NCBI GenBank assembly: GCA_963775125.1
Contig: CAVZHQ010000002.1
Coordinates: 372,001 to 436,000 of the forward strand
Reading direction: 5' to 3'
Source of the DNA: JAHECQ01 sp963775125
Lineage (GTDB): Bacteria > Actinomycetota > Acidimicrobiia > Acidimicrobiales > SZUA-35
Length of the DNA stretch: 64,000 nt
A program made the translations under genes and the position numbers. The stretch's first letter is position 1. Every line of letters begins with the position of its first letter. Under the pieces are notes generated by a model that made no database searches, had not been told where the DNA came from, and saw only the letters and a list, made by a program, of their open reading frames with translations. This document shows positions 9,440 through 17,767 of the stretch, piece after piece.

Positions 9440-10406
9440 ATGGTCGACAGCGCCGTCTATCTCGATGGTCGGCGATCCCAGGACGGGCTGGAGTCGATCC
9501 GCTTGGACGGCCAGTCGGCCGGGCATGCCCCGTTCGCTGGGTCGGCCTTCGTATGCCGGCAGCGGACGAACTGGCTGATGCCTGCGGTGATCTCGGTGGC
9601 GCCGATCTCCCGTTCGACGACATCGTCGCTCCTCACGATCGACCGATCCTCGTGCTCGACGGCACTCGGTCCAGTTGGTGTTGCGCACTGCGAAGTACCT
9701 CGAATCGAGCGACGCCGTACAGCTCGGCGAACTCTCGGTCATCCTCGCTCCGTACGGTGTCGTGACCGCCCGCTTCGGTCACGCCACCCCGCTCGGCGAC
9801 CTGCGGCATCGGCTCGAGGACGACCCGGATTGGCTTCGCCTCGGGCCGTCGGCGGTGCTCGCTTCGATCCTGGGTGAAGTGATCGACGACTACCGACCGG
9901 CCCTCGACGGGTTCGAACGAGACGCGGTCGAGGTGGAGCGTGACGTCTTCTCCGACAGCGCGCGCCGTCCCGCTCGCCGCCTGTATCGATTGAAGCGCGA
10001 ACTTCGGATCATGCTCCTGGCCATCGGCTCGCTCCAAGAACCGTTGGGCCGGTTGATCCGCGTCGCCGAGGACCGATTCCCCGAACCGGTTCTCCGCCGC
10101 ATCCAGGAGGCCTCCGAGCAGCTCGAACGGACGATCAGTCGGGCCGAATCGCTCTCGAACCTGTTGGACGCTGCCCTCGGTGCCACGTTGGCCCAGATCT
10201 CGGTCCAACAGAACGACGACATGCGTCGCATCAGCGCCTGGGTCGCCATGGCGGCCGGGCCCACGCTGATCGCCGGCGTCTACGGCATGAACTTCGATGC
10301 CCAACCCGAGCTCCACTGGCGCTACGGCTACCCGCTCGTTCTCGGGGCGATGCTTCTGCTCTCGGCGGCGCTGTTCCGTGCCTTTCGCCGAGCCGGCTGG
10401 CTCTGA
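9440..10406 (+). CDS. corA: CorA-family magnesium/divalent cation channel, two frameshifts
   Basis: CorA-like cation channel. Three frames together give a complete family member. The first (MVDSAVYLDGRR) is the usual N-terminal strand; the second (RWVGLRMPAADELADACGDL) is the conserved WVGL helix region; the third, from about 9672, gives LVLRTAKYLES and the rest. The C-terminal part has the long stalk helix, then AMAAGPTLIAGVYGMNFD with the GMN selectivity signature, and a second membrane helix (PLVLGAMLLLSAALF) ending in a basic tail. Shifts are near 9535 and 9670, each by one base. The intact part from 9675 would be 243 residues and lack the N-terminal domain. It converges on the CYTH gene. 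Confidence 0.85.
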
Positions 10407-10419
10407 CCTTTGCGGCGAA

Positions 10420-10893
10420 TCAGTCCGGTCGACCGTTACGGGCCAGGGCGGCATTGCTCCAACCCGACTCCCCGGTGAACTCCCGGCCGAACCATGCGGG
10501 GGGGATGAACGCGGCCGCTTCGGACGGTGAGCCGAACTCGACCTCGGCCACCATCAAACCGTCGAGCGCTCCTGCGTACACGTCGATCTCGGCGACGGGC
10601 CCCGACCGATCCCCGAGTGGAACGCGGTGCCTCGTCTTGTCGATCCGTCGTCCCGTCGTGTTCGGCCATAGTTGCTCTGCGTCCTCGACCGAAATGGGCA
10701 CGTCGACCTCGGTCCGGGACATCCCCCGCCCCGTCTTGACGGTGAGCGTGGCCCCCGCCGACGTGATCCGGATTCGGACTTCGACTGCGTCCTCTTCGGC
10801 GAGGTAGCCCTGGCGGATGTGGACACCGGCTCCGATCTGGTCCAAAGGGGGCGCCGTGGACAGGAGGAACTTCCGCTCGATCTCGACGGTCAC
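10420..10893 (-). CDS. CYTH domain protein (triphosphate tunnel metalloenzyme family)
   Basis: A 157-residue single CYTH domain. It begins MTVEIERKFLL, holding the EIERKFL (ExExK) signature, and carries alternating charged strands (VEVRIRITSAGATLTVKTG, RTEVDVPI, IDKTRHRVPL, AEIDVYAGALDGLMVAEVEF) that line the tunnel. Family members hydrolyse inorganic triphosphate or thiamine triphosphate, or make cAMP; many bacterial ones are tripolyphosphatases. Length is normal for stand-alone members. It lies divergent from a CYTH-CHAD fusion gene 38 bases away, so the two may share a promoter region and a polyphosphate-linked role, which is inference. Confidence 0.88.
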   Translation of the reverse strand: MTVEIERKFLLSTAPPLDQIGAGVHIRQGYLAEEDAVEVRIRITSAGATLTVKTGRGMSRTEVDVPISVEDAEQLWPNTTGRRIDKTRHRVPLGDRSGPVAEIDVYAGALDGLMVAEVEFGSPSEAAAFIPPAWFGREFTGESGWSNAALARNGRPD

Positions 10894-10931
10894 TCTGTCA
10901 GTATGGGACGAAGTCCGGTACCTTCGGGGTA

Positions 10932-12470
10932 GTGACGCTGGTGGCCACGTTCCGGGGAGCAGGACACGACAGCACCGCGTTGGGGACCTTGGCGGGTCTC
11001 GGCTTCACCTTCGACGCACCGTTCGAGGCGGCGACGACGCTGCTCGACACCTTCGACGGCCGCCTGCGCCGTGCCGGGTTACGGCTTCAGTTGACCCAGT
11101 CCGACCGGGCCGAGCTCGAACTGTTCGACAAGGACCAAACGTCACCGCCTGTCCTGGTCGACGCGGTTCCCCGCGTAGCCGACGACCTGCCGCCTGGCCC
11201 TGTCCACAGCCGTGTCGCCGAACTCATCGACGTTCGCGTTCTCCTGCCACAGCTCCGGGTCAGCGTCCGCCGTACCAGGGGTGAGAAGCGGAACTCGACC
11301 GGAGCCGTGGTCGCCGTCGCCGACATCTATGACCGCATCAGCGTTCTGGACCGGCCGCATGCGGCACCGGTGGAGCCGACCGTGGAGATCCGTTCGGTTT
11401 CGGGTCACACCAAACAGGCCCGCCGCGCCGTGGCTGCGCTCCGCGAGCTCGGCCTTGCCGCCCAGGATGCGGATATCTGGATGTTTTGCGCTGCGGCGGC
11501 CGGCGTCGATTTGGCCGGTTTCGTGTCGACGGCGGGCGTTGCCCTCGACCCCGAGATCGCCGCGGGCGACGGTTTCCGGCTGGTGCTGGCCAACCTGGCC
11601 GCCACCGTCGACGCGAACTGGCAGGGCACCATCGACCAGACAGACCCGGAGTTCCTGCACGATCTACGCATCGCGGTTCGACGGACCCGCACCGTGCTCG
11701 CGGCGGCGAAAGAAGTGCTGCCGGCCACCGTCCTCGAACCGGCCCGCAGGGACTTCGCCTGGTTGGCCGGCCTCACCAGCGCACCCCGAGACCTCGACGT
11801 CTACTTGCTCGAATGGTCCCGCTACACCGAACCGCTCGGCGCCGACGTAGCACCGCGGCTGGAACCGGTGCGGGCTGTCCTCGAGCGTCGGCGGGCCGAC
11901 GCCCACCTCGAGATGGAACAGTCGCTGCGTTCCGAACGGGCCGCCGGACTGATGAACACTTGGCAGGCGTGGCTCGTCGACGCAGCCGCCACCGACGCGC
12001 TCCCGCGCCGGGCAAAGCGGCCGCTCGGCCCGCTGGTCGCCAAACGGATCACCCACGCCCACGAGAACCTGCTCCAACGGGGCCGCCTGATCGATCCGGC
12101 CACCGCGGCCGAGCACCTCCACGATCTCCGCAAGGACGCCAAAAAGCTCCGCTACCTCCTGGAATGCTTCGGCGACCTGCTCCACGACGGCGCCCGGACC
12201 AAGTACGTCAAACGGCTCAAAGCGTTGCAGGACAACCTCGGCGAACACCAGGACGCAGAAGTCCACGTCGACCTCCTGCTCGGCGTCGCACGACAACTGG
12301 AACACGCAGACGCAGCAGCCGCCACGACGACCGCGATCGGTCAACTCACCGAACGACTCGATCAGCAACGCCACGCAGCACGCGCCGACTTCGCCAAACG
12401 ATTCGCCCGCTACGACCGACCCTCCAACCAACGCTCGTTCAACGCCATGCTCAAAGGCCTCAACAAATGA
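10932..12470 (+). CDS. CHAD domain protein with N-terminal CYTH-like domain
   Basis: A 512-residue protein starting at GTG 10932. Residues 1-180 look like a diverged CYTH barrel (LLDTFDGRLRRAGLRLQL), although the ExExK start is missing, so catalysis is doubtful. Residues 215-505 form a CHAD domain: FLHDLRIAVRRTRTVL near 242 and HLHDLRKDAKKLRYLLE near 396 are the two histidine/basic helical repeats known to bind polyphosphate. Helical and cytoplasmic, with no signal or membrane segment. The divergent neighbour is a true CYTH protein. Polyphosphate binding or granule association is the best family-based guess. Confidence 0.87.
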   Translation: MTLVATFRGAGHDSTALGTLAGLGFTFDAPFEAATTLLDTFDGRLRRAGLRLQLTQSDRAELELFDKDQTSPPVLVDAVPRVADDLPPGPVHSRVAELIDVRVLLPQLRVSVRRTRGEKRNSTGAVVAVADIYDRISVLDRPHAAPVEPTVEIRSVSGHTKQARRAVAALRELGLAAQDADIWMFCAAAAGVDLAGFVSTAGVALDPEIAAGDGFRLVLANLAATVDANWQGTIDQTDPEFLHDLRIAVRRTRTVLAAAKEVLPATVLEPARRDFAWLAGLTSAPRDLDVYLLEWSRYTEPLGADVAPRLEPVRAVLERRRADAHLEMEQSLRSERAAGLMNTWQAWLVDAAATDALPRRAKRPLGPLVAKRITHAHENLLQRGRLIDPATAAEHLHDLRKDAKKLRYLLECFGDLLHDGARTKYVKRLKALQDNLGEHQDAEVHVDLLLGVARQLEHADAAAATTTAIGQLTERLDQQRHAARADFAKRFARYDRPSNQRSFNAMLKGLNK

Positions 12471-12489
12471 AGGAGCGACGGAGCCGTGC

Positions 12490-13521
12490 TCACCGAACCG
12501 TCCCAAGCGAGGCGGCGAGACGAATCACGTCGAGGACACCATCGAACGCAGCCGGTCCTGCCGGGTCGTTGCGTTGGGGAACCCGCAGCGCGACCACCTC
12601 GTCGACGAGACCCTCGTAATCCTCGAGCCGGGCAAGGCACTCCTCGGGCGTCCCGCTGATGGTCAGGGCGTCGACCACGTCGTCGGGCACGCGGTCCATG
12701 GCCTCACGAGTTCGACCTGCCGGCATCAGCTCGGCCGCCATGTCGGCCACCTCGCCGAAGCCTTGCTGACGAAGCTGCGTGTCGTAGTAGGGATGCGGCA
12801 CGGGGTGGAACAGCCCACAGATGGCGAAGCGGGCTGCAGCCCGCGCCGCCTCTCGGCTCTGGTTGACGCTGAGCCAAGCCCCCATGGGGAAATACAGCTC
12901 GTCCGCAGGTCGGCCGGCCAGAGCGGCACCGGCGAGTGCCGTCGGCCGAACGAAGTCCCGCACGTGTGCCGGCGAAGCCAGGATGCCGATGCCGATACCG
13001 TCGGACACCTCGCCGGCCAGGCTGGTCAACTTCGGTCCCGACCCGGCCAGGTAGACGGGGACCGACGGGCGCTGCAGCTCGGTCATCGGCGCCCAGCGGA
13101 TCTGATGCTCCGGCCCCTCATAGTGGAATGTCTCACCCAGAGGCGTTCGCAACATGCCCCGCACGATCTCGACGTAGTCACGGAGCTTGCGCAGTGGCTT
13201 CGAGGAGTCGACGCCCTGATACCAGTCATTCATGTGGAGGTTGCCGGTGCCGATTCCCAATGCCAGCCGGCCGCCGCACAACTCGTCGAGGTCGCGGGCC
13301 GTGATTCCCAGCAGCCACGGTGAGCGGGCATAGGCGTTGACGACGTAGGTGCCGAGCTGCACCCGTTGGGTCGCCGACGCCACCGCAGCCAGCGCTACGA
13401 CTGCGCTGCTGCCGGCCTCAACGAGGTGAATCGAGTCAGCCCCGGCGTCCTCAGCAGCGCGGGCCACCGCGACGGTCGCGGCCAGCGAACCTTCGAATCC
13501 GAGCATCAGTCCCAGTCGCAT
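12490..13521 (-). CDS. LLM-class flavin-dependent oxidoreductase (probably F420-dependent)
   Basis: A 343-residue luciferase-like monooxygenase. The barrel starts MRLGLMLGFEGS, followed by ARAAEDAGADSIHLVE, RVQLGTYVVNAYARSPWLL, and LDELCGGRLALGIGTGN, which is diagnostic of this family. PVYLAGSGPKLTSLAGEVSDG forms the cofactor-side strand. Actinobacterial members of this type usually use reduced F420 rather than FMN; that is inference from family and host. The substrate is unknown. It converges on the CHAD gene and is divergent from the broken FAD oxidoreductase. Confidence 0.85.
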   Translation of the reverse strand: MRLGLMLGFEGSLAATVAVARAAEDAGADSIHLVEAGSSAVVALAAVASATQRVQLGTYVVNAYARSPWLLGITARDLDELCGGRLALGIGTGNLHMNDWYQGVDSSKPLRKLRDYVEIVRGMLRTPLGETFHYEGPEHQIRWAPMTELQRPSVPVYLAGSGPKLTSLAGEVSDGIGIGILASPAHVRDFVRPTALAGAALAGRPADELYFPMGAWLSVNQSREAARAAARFAICGLFHPVPHPYYDTQLRQQGFGEVADMAAELMPAGRTREAMDRVPDDVVDALTISGTPEECLARLEDYEGLVDEVVALRVPQRNDPAGPAAFDGVLDVIRLAASLGTVR

Positions 13522-13602
13522 GGCGTGTTCTCCCTCGTCGATCGTTCATCGGTCCGGCCCTGACCCTGACCTGACCCTAACGGGGGTCCCGCGACGGGAG
13601 AA

Positions 13603-14403
13603 ATGCTCGGTAGCGTCCCCGGACACGAGTCGGAGGAGGATGCGGCAACGGAGCTGCACGACGGCACCCCCTTCTGGCCACGGCGCAACGGCATCATCGC
13701 CGTGCATCCTCCGCCGTCCGCGGACCTCCGCTGCGACGTGGCGGTGGTCGGTGCCGGCATCACCGGTGGTCTGATCGCGCTCGAGCTGACCCGCAAGGGG
13801 CTCGACGTCGTCGTGCTCGACCGCCGGGACGTCGCCGGGGGCAGCACCTCGGTCAGCACGTCAATGCTCCAGTACGAAATGGACGAGCTACTGATCGACC
13901 TCACCGACACGCCGGGGTGGGAGGCGGCGTCGATGGCATACCGAGCCTGCAATCGCGGGATCGACCTCGTCGAACGCGCAACCCAGGCAGTCGGCGACAA
14001 CTGCGGTTTCCGACGATCGCCGAGCGTGTTCATGGCCGTGACACGGCTCGACCTCCCCACACTGCGACGGGAGCTGGACGCTCGGGCCGCCGCCGGGTTC
14101 GCCGTGCGCTGGCTCGATGATGACCAACTCGGCGACCGTTGGGGGCTGGTCGGCTACAGCTACGGCAGGACGACCGACGACGGACGCCTGCTGATCGGCG
14201 GTAAGGACGAGTCGTACCGTGACCCGCTGCGCCGCCGCCGAGCACTCCCGACCAATACTCGCAGCCTCGCCGCAGCGGTACCCAAGCGGTTCCCGGGCGT
14301 GGGTAAGATCGAGGTGGCGTTCAGTTGGTGCGGCACGTTCGCCGAGACCCTCGACGGCCCCCCGACGACGCCCACCTCTTCGACCTCGAACGACCAGCGG
14401 TGA
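13603..14403 (+). pseudogene. FAD-dependent oxidoreductase (DAO type) with internal and C-terminal loss
   Basis: N-terminal residues 40-75 carry the Rossmann FAD motif (CDVAVVGAGITGGLIALEL, then VVVLDRRDVAGGSTSVST), as in DadA/PuuB-like amine or amino-acid oxidases. At about residue 186 the text jumps from WGLVGYSYG directly to RTTDDGRLLIGGKDESYRD, which normally lies over 100 residues later, so a central block including part of the substrate domain is missing in frame. The usual ending AETLDGLPFIG breaks at AETLDGPP on a run of six C (near 14355), after which only a short unrelated tail follows. At 266 residues against about 400, I consider it non-functional. Confidence 0.7.
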
Positions 14404-14409
14404 CGGTCG

Positions 14410-15426
14410 TCAGCGACCGGTGATCCGGGCGAGCAGCGTGCGGCGATTCCGCGTGCCGGCCTTGGCGAAGATCGACTTGAGGTGGTCTTGAACGGTGTGC
14501 TCCGACAGGAACATCCTGTTGGCGATCGAGCGCGTGTCGGCGCCGTCGACGAGATGGTCGAGTAGCTCGGCCTCCCTCCTCGTCAGCGCGTGGCCACGTG
14601 CGAAGAGGTCGGCTCGCTCGGCAGGCGAAGACGACTCGATCGTCACCGCGATGTCGGAGTCGACAGCCGCTGCGCCACCGGTCAGGCGCGCCGCGCGCAA
14701 CGTGAGCCAGCTGCCGTCCCCGAGGTGCACCCGCGCCGACGGCTGATGGTTGTCCACGCCGGCCTCGACGGCGAGGAGCTGAGCCGCCACGTTGTAGGCG
14801 CTCGCCGGGATCGGCCGGCGAGCCGCGTCGGTCGGCACCAGCGTGCGGAGCAGAGCATCGCTCTCGGCCGTCTGGGTCCGAACCTCCAACGTTGGAGAGA
14901 GCACGAGCACAGCCGGCCCGACCCGGAGAAGGGCGGGAGCGATGAGATCGAACGTGCTGGCGACGGCGTTGCGCAACGTGGCCGTGATGGGCGCTACGAC
15001 GCGACGAAGCTGCGCGACCTCGTCGGGTGAGAACCGAGCATCAGGACCGTTTCGCCAGAGGTCGAGGAACCCCCAGCAGCCGTGCAGATCTCGGAAGACG
15101 AGCGATGCGACATCGCCGATGTCGTAGGCAGCCTGGAACTCGCGCCATACCAGGCTCTCCTCCCGCCGGTCGTCGGTTGCTGCGCGCAGCGTCGCGACCG
15201 GCGGGTCGAGCGACGTCCAGCGGTTGACGCTCGTCAGATACTTGAGGCGGATGAGCCGAGGTAGCTCCCGCGGTAGCTCCGGCAGACACGGGACATCGGC
15301 GAGCGGCGACGAACCCACGGTCGTGACCGGGTCGGTGAGCACCCAGGCGTAGGCGTCGAAGCCGATCGTTCGACGCAGCGCATCGAGATGGGACACCCGC
15401 GTCGCTCGCTCATCGCGGTCGTTCAC
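14410..15426 (-). CDS. LuxR-type transcriptional regulator
   Basis: A regulator of about 339 residues. The C terminus is a LuxR/GerE helix-turn-helix: HALTRREAELLDHLVDGADT, then SIANRMFLSEHTVQDHLKSIF and AGTRNRRTLLARITGR. Residues 1-250 form a GAF-like sensory region (FDAYAWVLTDPVTTVGSSPL, ADDRREESLVWREF, SLVFRDLHGCWGFLDLWRNG) seen in many actinobacterial LuxR proteins that lack a receiver domain. I chose GTG 15426 (VNDRDERATRVSHLDALRR) because the upstream extension is low-complexity and unlike protein; the frame is open to 15546. The signal and targets are unknown. It is divergent from the small ABM-like gene. Confidence 0.82.
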   Translation of the reverse strand: MNDRDERATRVSHLDALRRTIGFDAYAWVLTDPVTTVGSSPLADVPCLPELPRELPRLIRLKYLTSVNRWTSLDPPVATLRAATDDRREESLVWREFQAAYDIGDVASLVFRDLHGCWGFLDLWRNGPDARFSPDEVAQLRRVVAPITATLRNAVASTFDLIAPALLRVGPAVLVLSPTLEVRTQTAESDALLRTLVPTDAARRPIPASAYNVAAQLLAVEAGVDNHQPSARVHLGDGSWLTLRAARLTGGAAAVDSDIAVTIESSSPAERADLFARGHALTRREAELLDHLVDGADTRSIANRMFLSEHTVQDHLKSIFAKAGTRNRRTLLARITGR

Positions 15427-15536
15427 GGGGCCGACACTACTTCGACCGTCCCGCGTACCGCCGAGCGGCCGACCCGGACGAGAACCCCAACTACCTGGGA
15501 TAGGCGCCGAGGGCAGCGATCCGTAACTTCCAGTGC

Positions 15537-15836
15537 ATGTCCTCACTCCACATCGAACATCCCATCACCGACCTCTCGACCTGGACCTCGGTGTTCAACG
15601 GCTTCAGCGAGATCCGACGACAGGCCGGCGTCACCGCGGAGACCGTCCGGCATCCACACGGCGACGACCAGTACGTGGTGATCGACCTGGATTTCGACAC
15701 CACCGAACACGCACATGCCTTCCTGCACTTCCTCCAAACCAAGATCTGGACCAACCCGGCCAACTCTCCCGGGCTCGCCGGCACCCCCGAAGCCAAAGTC
15801 CTCGAGCACGTCCCGATGGGCGAACAGTCAGCCTGA
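15537..15836 (+). CDS. Small alpha/beta-barrel (ABM-like) protein
   Basis: A 99-residue soluble protein with no signal. The pattern HIEHPITDLSTWTSVFNGFS, then RRQAGVTAETVRHP, YVVIDLDFDTTEHAHAFLHF and a C-terminal Lys-Val-Leu-Glu strand fits the ferredoxin-like fold of antibiotic-biosynthesis-monooxygenase relatives and small cyclase-like proteins. No catalytic residues can be assigned. The last codons and stop lie inside the first unit of a 20-bp tandem repeat, so the C-terminal MGEQSA may have been created or altered by repeat expansion. It is divergent from the LuxR regulator. Confidence 0.72.
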   Translation: MSSLHIEHPITDLSTWTSVFNGFSEIRRQAGVTAETVRHPHGDDQYVVIDLDFDTTEHAHAFLHFLQTKIWTNPANSPGLAGTPEAKVLEHVPMGEQSA

Positions 15837-15886
15837 TGGGCGAACGGTCAGCCTGATGGACGAACGGTCAGCCTGATGGGCGAACA
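15815..15886. repeat. Tandem repeat, 20-bp unit, about 3.6 copies
   Basis: Unit GATGGGCGAACRGTCAGCCT starts at 15815, 15835 and 15855, with a 12-base partial copy at 15875. Copies differ at one or two positions. The first copy encodes the last residues and the TGA of the small ABM-like gene; the later copies are untranslated. The unit length is not a multiple of three. Confidence 0.9.
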
Positions 15887-15916
15887 TGCTGAGCAGGCAA
15901 GTCGTGCGAACAACGA

Positions 15917-17368
15917 TCACCTCAGATGCTCGTCGAGGAACTCGACGACGTGTCGTTGCCATTCCGATGGTCGGGTGTCGTAGCCGCCGGTGTGCGTAGC
16001 TCCAGCGACGTTCCAGACCGTGACGCGTTCCGTCGCCCCTGACCGGATGAAGGAGGCTGCGTGCCCCTCGTCCTCCACGCTTCCCGCAGTGATCAGGAGG
16101 AAGCGGGTGTCCGGAGCGTTGGCCACCGCCGATCGAAGGGAAATGGGCGGCGAGGCCTCGGTGAGAAAGTCGGTGACGCCATCCTGGGCGTACTCCAAGC
16201 ACTCCTGCAGCCAGCCTCGCCATCCGTAGACATCGGAGAGCCACTCCTTGTCGGTCGAGCGACGGGCCGTCGCCCCTTCGGCGACCACGGCGCGGATCAG
16301 CGGATCGGAAGCCGCTGCGCCAATAGCTTCCTCGCCTCCCATCGAGAAGCCGACAACGCCGATTCGCTCGGGGTCGATCTCGGCCCGTGACGCGAGGAAC
16401 GCCGTACCTGCGGCGATGTCCAGATCACCGTTCCATCCGAAGTCCATCGCCGTGCCCCGACTGCCGCCGTGGCCACGGGCGTCGATGAGTAGCACTGCGT
16501 ACCCGCGGTCGGCGAGCGACGCGGCCTGGTCGAGCACGTCGGATCGGGTGGAGCCGGCGCCGTGTCTCACCACGACTCCAGCCCGATTCGAGCCGCGCAG
16601 GTACCAGGCTTCGAGCTCCACGCCGTCGGCGGTCGTCAAGGTGTGTGACTGATACTCGAGTCCGGCCGACGCCGGCGTCGACTCCAGCTCGGTGGACGGG
16701 ACGTTGGTCGCCGCTACGGCCGGGGCAATGATCGAAATGGCGACCGCGAGGACGATTACCGTCGCAGCACTCCCCGCCAGCTTGTACAGATCACGCCGTC
16801 CCCGTAAGGCCGACAGCGCACCGACGACAACGCTCGTGATCCCTGCGGTCAGAAGGACAATGGACGCAACCGACATACTCGTGAGACCGCGCTTTACCGG
16901 ATGCGGCAGGAGACCGACCCCGGCCGCACCAACGATTGCGCCGACGGCGACAAGGAGAAGCCCGCGGCGGCCGGGACCGAGCCGGACCCGCCTCGACGCA
17001 ACGACGAAGAATGCGCCGATGCCCAGGTACGCCGGCTGGAATAGCGAGAAGGCCCGAAGCACGACGACCTGGACGACGATCCACCCGATGAGCATCAGCC
17101 CGACGACGAGTGCGACGTCGCTGGTCCGGTCCGCGCCGGCCCAGGCCGACCACGCCAGCATGGTCAGCGGAGCAGCGACGATCGCAGCCAGCGCGAGGCC
17201 AGCGAACACCAGGCTGTCGAACGGCAGACGATCATTGGCGCGATCGCCGAAGTCGATGCCGCCAGTGACGAGCGCAACGGCGCCTGCCCATGCCGCAATA
17301 GCGTTCAGCGCAGCGAGAGCCGCCAGCCACGGCCGTCGAGCAATCCGGTCAACGTGCAGCGCGGGCAT
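15917..17368 (-). CDS. Alpha/beta hydrolase with N-terminal multi-pass membrane region
   Basis: A 483-residue protein in two halves. Residues 12-220 contain about seven hydrophobic segments (such as SLVFAGLALAAIVAAPLTM, VALVVGLMLIGWIVVQVVVL, ASIVLLTAGITSVVVGAL, AATVIVLAVAISIIAPAVAA). Residues 245-483 form an alpha/beta hydrolase: AGVVVRHGAGSTRSD, VLLIDARGHGGS, the nucleophile elbow GFSMGG with S342, and GATHTGGYD for the catalytic His. The hydrolase half would sit on one face of the membrane directly after the last helix. The substrate is unknown; related dienelactone-hydrolase-like proteins are esterases or peptidases. Stands alone between the tandem repeat and the next small gene. Confidence 0.82.
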   Translation of the reverse strand: MPALHVDRIARRPWLAALAALNAIAAWAGAVALVTGGIDFGDRANDRLPFDSLVFAGLALAAIVAAPLTMLAWSAWAGADRTSDVALVVGLMLIGWIVVQVVVLRAFSLFQPAYLGIGAFFVVASRRVRLGPGRRGLLLVAVGAIVGAAGVGLLPHPVKRGLTSMSVASIVLLTAGITSVVVGALSALRGRRDLYKLAGSAATVIVLAVAISIIAPAVAATNVPSTELESTPASAGLEYQSHTLTTADGVELEAWYLRGSNRAGVVVRHGAGSTRSDVLDQAASLADRGYAVLLIDARGHGGSRGTAMDFGWNGDLDIAAGTAFLASRAEIDPERIGVVGFSMGGEEAIGAAASDPLIRAVVAEGATARRSTDKEWLSDVYGWRGWLQECLEYAQDGVTDFLTEASPPISLRSAVANAPDTRFLLITAGSVEDEGHAASFIRSGATERVTVWNVAGATHTGGYDTRPSEWQRHVVEFLDEHLR

Positions 17369-17431
17369 GAGAGATTCTCCGCGCCGACGTTCACCGGCAG
17401 GAAGAGCCGAAGGTCCTCCCCCTGGTTGGCT

Positions 17432-17694
17432 TCAGCCCCCAGGCGGCGCAATTTGGGACAACAACCCGGCATCTTCGGGATACTCCACGTTGTGCTCGAG
17501 CGCGAGCCCGACGGCGCGTTGGCGATCGCCGGCGACGATCAGCGCAGCGATCTCGACCACTTGGCGCTCTCTCCGTGCGGCCGAACGCGCTTGGTGCTGT
17601 GCGGAGGAAATGTGGGCCGCTGCAGTGCGAGCGTCGCCGCGACGCGCAGCCGTCACCGCGAGCAAGGCGAACTCGATGGCGAGATGAGTCATGT
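17432..17694 (-). CDS. Small helical hypothetical protein
   Basis: An 87-residue reading frame starting at ATG 17694, read out of a longer open frame. It is helical and alanine/arginine-rich (THLAIEFALLAVTAARRGDA, AARRERQVVEIAALIVAGD, ALEHNVEYPEDAGLL), like a helical-hairpin or TPR-like unit. I recall similar short proteins beside AfsR-type regulators in actinobacteria but cannot name a family. It is divergent from the BTAD regulator, with 73 bases between starts, and could share its control region. The sensible hydrophobic spacing argues that it is a real gene and not a shadow. Confidence 0.55.
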
Positions 17695-17767
17695 CGACAG
17701 CGTGCGGCAGCAGGCTGACGCGGAGCTGACCTCCCACTGAACGCCCCGTGGCGACTACCGTCGACCC

